Shown piece by piece: positions 35,101 through 41,508 of a DNA stretch of 64,000 nt (position 1 is the stretch's first letter; each line of letters opens with the position of its first letter). Under the pieces are notes generated by a model. It was not told the DNA's origin, searched no databases, and was given only the letters and a program-made list of their open reading frames with translations. A program made the position numbers and the translations under genes. Location: the NCBI RefSeq assembly GCF_000787715.1, contig NZ_BBPI01000069.1, forward strand, positions 1-64,000. Direction: 5' to 3'. This DNA comes from Sphingomonas parapaucimobilis NBRC 15100. Its GTDB lineage: Bacteria > Pseudomonadota > Alphaproteobacteria > Sphingomonadales > Sphingomonadaceae.

Positions 35101-35246
35101 GCTGCGGTCGCGTTCTGGTCGGCGGCATCGGCGCTTTGGGCCGGTGCTGCCTCCTGCGCAAAGGCCGGGCTTGCGATCGCGGTCAGCAATGCCGCCGTCG
35201 AAATCCCAAGGCGCAGTCTGCCAAATGCGGAAGTCTTCGAAGTCAC
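32187..35246 (-). CDS. TonB-dependent receptor
   Basis: This encodes a 1019-aa outer-membrane receptor. The signal peptide (about residues 1-30, ending PAFAQE) and an alanine/glutamine-rich linker with a TonB-box-like ATVVVTGTLF are followed by the plug (about 75-220, VSSTVVLIDGLRSANFPL and IERIEVLKDGASSTYGADAIGG). A very long barrel ends NFSAGANFNF with the terminal phenylalanine. Its size and plug match the sphingomonad and Xanthomonas receptors commonly linked to plant-derived carbohydrates. It starts with GTG at 35246, supported by a purine-rich AGAGGGGGAA about 9 bases upstream. A strong terminator follows. No enzyme gene is adjacent, so the substrate is not indicated. Confidence 0.9.
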   Translation of the reverse strand: MTSKTSAFGRLRLGISTAALLTAIASPAFAQEAAPAQSADAADQNATAAAAPATTEQDVQIKRAAPAPATSEGATVVVTGTLFRDSNASSISPVTVVNSNVMLRANITTAQDAIRSVSADSAGSISTGFKNGFSAGGAAVSLRGLGVSSTVVLIDGLRSANFPLNDDGHNAYVDLNSIPFSTIERIEVLKDGASSTYGADAIGGVVNLISKKNVQGISGSVQGGTTEKADGAHYRATLTAGFGDYREQGFNFYVNGEYTYDGFITNNSRGYPFNTLDLRPSGLQDRNRNDDSLLQQNPQAVVTRVSQSDLNNPLSGQVGSPPTNQYRLLNPNACPFGTFTVTSGAAQGTGCAHNLPAEYSIIQPRQERYSTTARLNVRIAEGWEAFASGSYSHSEVDIRGAPSGIRQTQPFGGSAALASSSPGIVLPMYVCAAGVNCATAADRRLNPNNPYAVAGANPADSAARIYYLFGDIPANSHRYVDVFRATYGISGDLGDGFKFRLNGVYARDNFAVTQRGFINIQGLLNAVNTGAYNFVNPEQNTQAVRDQISPERTTPSYSTVATIGGSLLKSLMELPGGDLNVGGGFQVRRETLMNRNQNADLSYYGLNTSSAQGRQTVTAGFFEIDAPFARSFDLNVSGRYDHYSQGYSHFSPKVGAKFTPVREFSLRATYSQGFRAPTFAEYNPASSYSGFSSFNPPASFIAAHQGNPAYTTSYNIGSGAQGNPDILPEVSRSFTVGTIVNPTRWLNVTVDYYNIRKSNLIVSGPLRAEAINAYYKQTNATDGCAALAKVGPGYKCNVIDAPDPVNPNALPRLLVFDVPYVNANYMVSSGIDMQANANFQFDNGVKLISRVDVTRVLRLDLVTPAGVVQKYAGTLGPYELSSGGGTPRIRGNWQNTIEVGNFSLTSTTYYVGRIKQVAADRIQPTNGVIDLSCKNTLVPIIAGSDVNNQCFVRPFIYTDLNIGVRVNDDFRFFFNIQNLTNARAPLAAAAYTSNPNYLSSWHYAGLVGRNFSAGANFNF

Positions 35247-35568
35247 TTAACAATTCCCCCTCTGACGCAGCAGCGACTGACGTCGCCGGTATTCCACTCG
35301 CCATGATCTGGCGCTGCGATGGCGGGGCGCCTATCACCCGCGAAGTTACCGGGTCGTTAAAGGTAAGCGCGGCTGCGACGGTTTAGGCCGCGGTGACTTG
35401 TCCAGCAGGGTGAGGCTTTTGATCGTCGTTTCGGCGGACGTCCGGGTGAGGGGGCAACTGCCTGTCCCTGCGCCATCAACTGACGCGGTCAGATTAATTT
35501 ATATCGGTAAATCAAGTTTTAAAGGTTCGGGTGCGACCAAAATGGGCACTCAATATTGAAGAGAGACG
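35247..35568. other. divergent promoter region, no gene seen
   Basis: This 322-bp interval separates the divergent TonB receptor and GAF genes and should contain both promoters. Its right end (about 35490-35560) is clearly AT-rich compared with the surroundings, as expected for a promoter. A GAAGAGAG ribosome-binding site precedes the GAF gene. I could not assign a specific operator. Confidence 0.4.
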
Positions 35569-36081
35569 ATGCTCAAGACCCTGTTCCGGGAAAGGCGACG
35601 TACCAGCGCCGTACATGCGTTGAACATTCTGGAATCGTCGCGCGAGCCCGGCTTCGACCGTTTCGTCGAGCGGGCTGCGATATCCTTCAATGCCCCGATC
35701 GCGCTCCTGTCCCTGATCCATGGCGATCAGCAATGGTTCAAGGCGGCCCGTGGCCTGGATATCGTGTGCAACCCGCGCCACCGCAGCTTCTGTACCTTCG
35801 CGCTCGACAATCCCGGCGTGCTGGAGATCTGCGACCCGTGCAGTGATCCGCGCGTGGCCGAACTGCCAGCCATCAACGCCGCGCCGTTCGTCCGCTATTA
35901 TATCGGTGTGCCCTTGCGCGTCGCCGGGGATATCGATGTCGGGGCGCTGTGCGTCTTCGACACACAGCGACGAGGCCCCGCTTCGTCGGATCAGAAAGCC
36001 TATCTCATCGCGCTGGCCCGGCAGGCGGCGGTCGCCCTGGAAAGCCGGGCGGACCTGCTCCAGATGGAGGGCGCCGCGTGA
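35569..36081 (+). CDS. single GAF-domain sensor protein
   Basis: This 170-aa cytoplasmic protein consists of one GAF domain (about residues 15-160). It has the segments PIALLSLIHGDQQWFKAARG, RSFCTFALDNPGVLEICD and FYIGVPLRV-like (YYIGVPLRVAGDIDVGALCV), as in GAF modules placed before GGDEF or kinase domains. Several cysteines lie in the ligand pocket region. Its stop overlaps the GTG start of the MHYT-GGDEF-EAL gene (GTGA), so the two are coupled. It may act as a separate sensory subunit for cyclic di-GMP turnover. Confidence 0.85.
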   Translation: MLKTLFRERRRTSAVHALNILESSREPGFDRFVERAAISFNAPIALLSLIHGDQQWFKAARGLDIVCNPRHRSFCTFALDNPGVLEICDPCSDPRVAELPAINAAPFVRYYIGVPLRVAGDIDVGALCVFDTQRRGPASSDQKAYLIALARQAAVALESRADLLQMEGAA

Positions 36082-38129
36082 TCGATGTGGTCCTGTGCCT
36101 GACGCAGCAGCATGACCTGCGCTTCGTCGCGCTGGCGCTGCTGATCTGCGTTACGGGGTCGCTCGCGACCGTCCAGCTGTTCAGCCGCGTCCGGGCCTCA
36201 CGGGGCTATCGCCGCTCTGGCTGGGTCGTGCTGGGCGCGGTCGGTGCGGGCACGATGGTCTGGGCGACCCATTTTGTCGCGATGATGGCGTTTCGGACGA
36301 CCGCGCCCGTCATTCTGAATCCGATCCTGACGCTCCTGTCCCTGTTGGCGGTGATCGTGATCGCCGTTCCGGGACTGGCCTTGGCCGCCGGGCGGCGGCG
36401 CTGGTCGGGGGCAGTCGGCGGGGCCGTGATCGGCACTGGCATCTCGGTCATGCATTATATCGGCATGGCGGCGTACCGGGTCGACGGCATCGTCACCTGG
36501 AACTGGCCCTATGTCGTGGCCTCGATCCTGTTGTCGAGCGGTCTGTCCGCCATGGCCTTCCACGTCCTGGCCGGGCGGGGACGCTGGCGGAACAAGACGG
36601 CGGTGGCATGGCTGAGCCTTGCCGTCGCGGCACTCCACTTCACCGGCATGACGGCGATGAAGATCACCGTCCTGAAACTCGGCCAGGGCCTGTCGGGCAT
36701 GACCATGGCGACGCTGGCGACCACGACGACGGTCGCCACGCTCATCATCGTCGGATGCGCGGCGATCAGCGCCCTGATCGACGGGCATACCCAGTCGGAA
36801 ACCTATCGCCGCCTGCGTCACATGGCGCTGCACGACAGCCTGACCGACCTGCCCAACCGGATCAGCTTCATCGAGGATCTCGAGGCCCGTTTCGGCATCC
36901 GGGGCGGTTATCAGCGCATGGCGGTGGTCATGATGGACCTGTCCCGCTTCAAGGTAGTCAACGATACCTATGGCCACCAGGCGGGCGACCAGCTGCTGGC
37001 GGCGCTGGCAGCGCGCTTTTCGTCCATCCTGCGGCCCGGCGAGCGCATCGCGCGGCTGGGCGGTGACGAGTTCTCGGCCGTCGTCTCGTATGACGATCCG
37101 GCCGAGCTTGAGGATTTTCTGGGCCGGCTGACCGCGGCGTCCGAAGCGCCGTTCCTGTTCGACCGGTTCACCGCGTCGATCGGCGCCAATATCGGGGTCG
37201 CGCTGGCCATACGGGACGGAACCGATGCCGACGCGCTGCTCGCCAAGGCCGATCTGGCCATGTACCGGGCGAAGTCGGCGCACTCGAAGGAACCGTGCTT
37301 CTACGACGCGCATATGGACGATGCCGTGCGCGAGCGGCGCGAGTTGATCGCCGATCTCCGCCATGCGCTGGATGCCGACGCGTTCGAGCTTCATTATCAG
37401 GTACAGTCGGCCATCCCGTCGGGCGAGATCTGCGGCTATGAGGCGCTGATCCGCTGGAACCACCCCGTCCGGGGCATGATACCGCCGAACCGGTTCATCC
37501 CGCTTGCCGAAAAGAGCGGCGACATCGTGCCGCTGAGCAACTGGGTGCTTCGGCGGGCCTGTTGCGAGGCGGCGGGCTGGGCCGATCCGCAGCCCGTCTC
37601 GGTCAACCTGTCGCCGATGCATCTGGCTGAAAAGCAGCTGGTCGAGACGGTGCGCTCGGCCCTTGCGGACAGCGGCCTGCCGCCCGAGCGACTGACGCTG
37701 GAGCTGACCGAGAGCGCGATCATTCACGACAAGCATTTCGCGCTCGAGCAGTTGAAGGCCCTGAAGGGGATGGGCATCGCCATCGCGCTGGACGATTTCG
37801 GAGTGGGCTATTCCTCGCTGGAGGTGCTGCGCTCCTTTCCCTTCGACCGGATCAAGCTCGATGCGTCCTTCGTCTCCGAGATCGAGCATGACGAGCAGGC
37901 GGTGTCGATCCTGCGGTCCGTCGCGGCGCTGGGGGCGACGCTCAACATGCCGGTGTTGGCCGAGGGGGTGGAGGAGCCTGCTCAACTGGCCATCGTGACC
38001 CGGGAGGGCTGTGCCGCGGTCCAGGGCTATCTGATCGGCAGGCCCTCGCGCACGCTGGCCGATCCCGACCATGTTCGACGGGTCGCGAGCCTCCGGCCCC
38101 GGATCGTGGGGGGCGAAGCGGTGGCGTGA
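36078..38129 (+). CDS. MHYT-GGDEF-EAL cyclic di-GMP enzyme
   Basis: This 683-aa inner-membrane protein has an N-terminal seven-helix MHYT domain (about residues 10-240). Three MHYT-like units are visible: THFVAMMAF, MHYIGMAAY and LHFTGMTAM, which are thought to bind copper and sense oxygen, CO or NO. A GGDEF domain with an intact RLGGDEFSAV (diguanylate cyclase) and an EAL domain with YEALIRWNHP and ELTESAIIHD (phosphodiesterase) follow. Both active sites look complete, so the protein may switch between synthesis and breakdown. The start is GTG at 36078, overlapping the GAF gene stop, and a frame open further upstream is ignored. Confidence 0.92.
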   Translation: MIDVVLCLTQQHDLRFVALALLICVTGSLATVQLFSRVRASRGYRRSGWVVLGAVGAGTMVWATHFVAMMAFRTTAPVILNPILTLLSLLAVIVIAVPGLALAAGRRRWSGAVGGAVIGTGISVMHYIGMAAYRVDGIVTWNWPYVVASILLSSGLSAMAFHVLAGRGRWRNKTAVAWLSLAVAALHFTGMTAMKITVLKLGQGLSGMTMATLATTTTVATLIIVGCAAISALIDGHTQSETYRRLRHMALHDSLTDLPNRISFIEDLEARFGIRGGYQRMAVVMMDLSRFKVVNDTYGHQAGDQLLAALAARFSSILRPGERIARLGGDEFSAVVSYDDPAELEDFLGRLTAASEAPFLFDRFTASIGANIGVALAIRDGTDADALLAKADLAMYRAKSAHSKEPCFYDAHMDDAVRERRELIADLRHALDADAFELHYQVQSAIPSGEICGYEALIRWNHPVRGMIPPNRFIPLAEKSGDIVPLSNWVLRRACCEAAGWADPQPVSVNLSPMHLAEKQLVETVRSALADSGLPPERLTLELTESAIIHDKHFALEQLKALKGMGIAIALDDFGVGYSSLEVLRSFPFDRIKLDASFVSEIEHDEQAVSILRSVAALGATLNMPVLAEGVEEPAQLAIVTREGCAAVQGYLIGRPSRTLADPDHVRRVASLRPRIVGGEAVA

Positions 38130-38516
38130 CCGCCCGGCGCCAGCGAGACAGGGGCAGGCCGTGCCCATGAAGCGGACGGAATATGAACATATGCAGTAAG
38201 GTGCGAGGCGATATTGCGCCTCTCTGACATTCGAATAGCCGCAATGAAAGGATGATGACGTCCATTTCATCCAAAAAAAGAAACATAATTGCCGTCTTCT
38301 CAGTACTTCCTGATCCGTTGTTGCTTATAGGGTAGGTGGATGTGCTTTCTCGGTCACATTCTACCAGATAGATCAACATGAAATTTCCGTAAATTTACAG
38401 CGTTTCGGTGTGTCGATTTTATGACGCCACGCTCGCGGCCCTCGTGAAGGGGCAGGGGCGAAAGTTTTGGCTTGAGGATCGGATGGCCCCGGTCCCCAGC
38501 AGAATGAGGACGCGTC
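38130..38516. other. promoter region of the next TonB receptor, no gene seen
   Basis: This 387-bp gap is notably AT-rich from about 38250 to 38430, in contrast to its surroundings. It contains an AAATTTCCGTAAATTT inverted repeat (38381-38396) that could be an operator. No protein-like frame was found. A GAGG ribosome-binding site precedes the receptor start. Confidence 0.4.
38205..38222 (+). terminator. small hairpin after the MHYT-GGDEF-EAL gene
   Basis: A 6-bp stem GAGGCG/CGCCTC with a 6-base loop lies about 75 bases after the stop codon. The stem is short and no U tract follows, so this is a weak call. Confidence 0.3.
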
Positions 38517-41447
38517 ATGATCAAGAATTCCATGCCTGCCCGTCGCCGGTTGCATATCGGGACAGCCCTTCAGAACCTGACGCTGCTCGGTTTGGGGCTT
38601 GGCATGGCGAGTTTCGCGACGGCGGCGTCGGCCCAGGCCGTACAGGGTGCGGCGACGGACAACAGCTCAGCTGCCGCCACCCCGGCGCCGACAGGCGATA
38701 TCGTAGTCACCGGGTCGCGCATCCAGCGTCCCGACCTCCAGAGCAGCAGCCCCGTCGCGACGATCAGCGCGGGTGAGCTGAAGGCGACCAATACCGTCAC
38801 CGCCGAGGCCTATCTGTCGTCCTCGCCGCAGTTCGTACCCGCCGCCAGCGGCACGACGAACAACGGCAATGGCGGCACCGCCACGGTCGATCTGCGCGGC
38901 CTGGGTTCGCAGCGGACACTGGTGCTGGTGAACGGCCGTCGCATGGTGCCGTCGGATATCGGCGGCGCGGTGGACATCAACGCGATCCCGACCGTCCTCA
39001 TCAAGCGCGTCGATGTGCTGACCGGTGGCGCTTCGGCGGTGTACGGTGCCGATGCCATTTCGGGGGTCGTCAACTTCGTGCTCGACGACAAGCTGGAGGG
39101 CGTGCGTGCCGATGCCAGTTCGCAGGTCACCGGGCATGGCGACGCCGCCCAATATAACGCAGGCCTGGCGGCGGGCGTGAAGTTCGGCAACGACGATGCC
39201 GGGCACATCGTCATTGCGGGTCAGTACACCAAGCGGAACGGCGTCTATCAGTCGGCGCGCGCCTATTCGGCGCAAAGCCTCGACGGCAATCTGAAGCCGA
39301 CCGGGTCGAGCAACGCCACGCCGACGGTCATCGACATCAAGTCCGGCCGCTACCAGATCAACGACGGCAGCCAGCCGGGCGGCACGGACAATTTCGTGCC
39401 CTATTACAGCCCCTATAATTTCAACCCGGCCAATTATCTGCAAGTGCCGCTGGAGCGGTACAATGTGACGGCGCTGGGCAGCTACAAATTCTCCGATGCC
39501 GCGGAATTCTATGCACGCGGCAGCTATACGCGCAGCGACGTCACCGCGATCCTGGCGCCGACGGCGACGGGCGGCTTCAACTTCGCCATCTCGCCCAGCA
39601 ATCCGTTCCTCAACGCGACCAACTCCGCGCTGATCTTTGGCGATCCCACCAATCTGAACGCCGACGGCACCGCCAATGTCGGCATCCGTCGCCGCGTGAC
39701 GGAGACGGGCGGTCGCATCCAGCAATTCACCAACGACACCTATTTCGGGATCGCGGGTCTGCGCGGCGATTTCGCCGACAGCTTCCATTACGATGTCTTT
39801 GCGCAATATGGCCTGGCCAAGCGGCATGAGGCGCTGCTGAACGACCTGGACTATAACCGGACCGCGCAGGCCATCAACGCGACGGTGGGGGCGAACGGCA
39901 CTCCCGTCTGCGTCGATCCCCGCAATGGCTGCGTCCCCGTCAACCTGTTCACGTCACAACCGATCTCAACGGCGGCGCTGTCGTTCATCACCGCAAACGG
40001 ATCGCAGGACAATCGTTATACCCAGTTCGTCACCGGCGGCAGCCTGTCGGGTGACCTGAACTTTCTGCAAAGCCCGCTGGCCGACAAGCCGGCGGCGGTC
40101 GCGCTGGGTGCGGAGTATCGCCGCGAGACGGGCAGCCAGTCGGTCGATGCCAATTACGGCTCGGGCAACCTGATCTATTACGGGCAGGGCACGGCCGTCC
40201 CCAACGCGTCGTTCAACGTCAAGGAAGTCTACGGCGAGTTGCAGATGCCGCTGGTCACCGACCGGCCCTTCGTCCGCGCGCTGAACTTCGAAGGCGGCGT
40301 GCGTTACTCGGCCTATACCAATAACACGGTGGCGGGCCGCAACACGCTGGACGCCGTCACCTACAAGCTGGGCGGCGACTGGAGTCCGGTCGAGGGCGTG
40401 CGCTTCCGGGCGATCTTCAACCGGGCGACGCGTGACCCCAACATTGCCGAGCTGAACAGCCCGATCACCCAGGCGGGGACCGACGTGCTGTCGACGGATC
40501 CGTGCGCGCGCGGCGCTCCGCAGGGCAATGCGGCCTTGGCGGCCAAGTGCATCGCGCAAGGTGCCCCCGCCAACCTCGTCAATTCGGGCATCATCCAGGA
40601 CGTGACCTCTGGCCAGACCAATATCAACGCGGGCGGTAATCCAGCGCTGCGGCCGGAAACCGCCAATACGCTGACGGTGGGGGCGGTGTTCTCTCCACGA
40701 TTCGCCCCGGGCCTGAACGTCACGGTCGACTATTATCGGATGAAGGTGAACAACTATATCGCCTCGGACGGTTCGCAGGACATCGTGAACCAGTGCTTCA
40801 ACAACAATATCTCGGCCTATTGCTCGCTGATCGTCCGCAACAACATCTCCGGCCAGTTGACGGGTTCGCCCAATGCGAACGGCCAGTTCCCGGGCGTCAC
40901 CGAGCAGTTGATCAACGTCGCCACGCTGCAGACCAGCGGCATCGACGTGTCGGCCGATTATCGCTTCAAGCTGCCCGGCGAGACCAGCCTGACACTGGCG
41001 ATGGCGGGCACCTATGTCGACCGCTACACCTTCAACCTGGGGGCGCAGGCGAGCCCGATCAACTGTGCGGGCAAGTTCGGTAACAGCTGTGCGGCGGTGT
41101 CGATCAACCCGATCCCGCGCTGGAAACATCAGGCATCGGCCACTCTCGATCTGGGCGATGTCTCGATCCAGGGCCGCTGGCGCTATATCGGACCGGTGAG
41201 CGCGGATCCGGGCACGCCGATCCTGGTCAGCCGTATTCCGTCCTATTCCTTCTTCGACACCAATGTCAGCTTCGACGTGAACAAGCAGTACACGTTCCGC
41301 CTAGGCGTCAGCAATCTGTTCAACGTCAATCCGCCCGTCGTGGGTGGCGTGGCCGGTAGCGCCGGGTCAAATTCGGGCAATACCTTCCCCAACGTCTATG
41401 ATGCGCTGGGCCGGACCTTCTTCGCGGGTATCAGCCTGAAGCTCTGA
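38517..41447 (+). CDS. TonB-dependent receptor
   Basis: This encodes a 976-aa outer-membrane receptor. The signal peptide (about residues 1-40, ending ASAQA) precedes a TonB-box-like GDIVVTGSRIQRPD and the plug (about 65-200) with the motifs LGSQRTLVLVNGRRMVPS and RVDVLTGGASAVYGADAISG. A long barrel ends ALGRTFFAGISLKL. The plug motifs are those of the large sphingomonad receptors often linked to oligosaccharide uptake. The ATG at 38517 has GAGG 8 bases upstream. It converges on a second, related receptor gene and shares a terminator with it. Confidence 0.92.
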   Translation: MIKNSMPARRRLHIGTALQNLTLLGLGLGMASFATAASAQAVQGAATDNSSAAATPAPTGDIVVTGSRIQRPDLQSSSPVATISAGELKATNTVTAEAYLSSSPQFVPAASGTTNNGNGGTATVDLRGLGSQRTLVLVNGRRMVPSDIGGAVDINAIPTVLIKRVDVLTGGASAVYGADAISGVVNFVLDDKLEGVRADASSQVTGHGDAAQYNAGLAAGVKFGNDDAGHIVIAGQYTKRNGVYQSARAYSAQSLDGNLKPTGSSNATPTVIDIKSGRYQINDGSQPGGTDNFVPYYSPYNFNPANYLQVPLERYNVTALGSYKFSDAAEFYARGSYTRSDVTAILAPTATGGFNFAISPSNPFLNATNSALIFGDPTNLNADGTANVGIRRRVTETGGRIQQFTNDTYFGIAGLRGDFADSFHYDVFAQYGLAKRHEALLNDLDYNRTAQAINATVGANGTPVCVDPRNGCVPVNLFTSQPISTAALSFITANGSQDNRYTQFVTGGSLSGDLNFLQSPLADKPAAVALGAEYRRETGSQSVDANYGSGNLIYYGQGTAVPNASFNVKEVYGELQMPLVTDRPFVRALNFEGGVRYSAYTNNTVAGRNTLDAVTYKLGGDWSPVEGVRFRAIFNRATRDPNIAELNSPITQAGTDVLSTDPCARGAPQGNAALAAKCIAQGAPANLVNSGIIQDVTSGQTNINAGGNPALRPETANTLTVGAVFSPRFAPGLNVTVDYYRMKVNNYIASDGSQDIVNQCFNNNISAYCSLIVRNNISGQLTGSPNANGQFPGVTEQLINVATLQTSGIDVSADYRFKLPGETSLTLAMAGTYVDRYTFNLGAQASPINCAGKFGNSCAAVSINPIPRWKHQASATLDLGDVSIQGRWRYIGPVSADPGTPILVSRIPSYSFFDTNVSFDVNKQYTFRLGVSNLFNVNPPVVGGVAGSAGSNSGNTFPNVYDALGRTFFAGISLKL

Positions 41448-41465
41448 TCTCCTCATGACGGAACG

Positions 41466-41503
41466 AAAGGGGTGGATTTCGGCAGGGCGAAATCCACCCC
41501 TTT
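41466..41503. terminator. strong bidirectional terminator between convergent TonB receptor genes
   Basis: A perfect 16-bp stem (41466-41481 with 41488-41503) has a 6-base loop GCAGGG. The arms begin AAA and end TTT, so each strand sees an A-run, GC-rich stem and U-run. It lies 18 bases after one receptor stop and 5 bases before the other. Confidence 0.92.
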
Positions 41504-41508
41504 CCATA

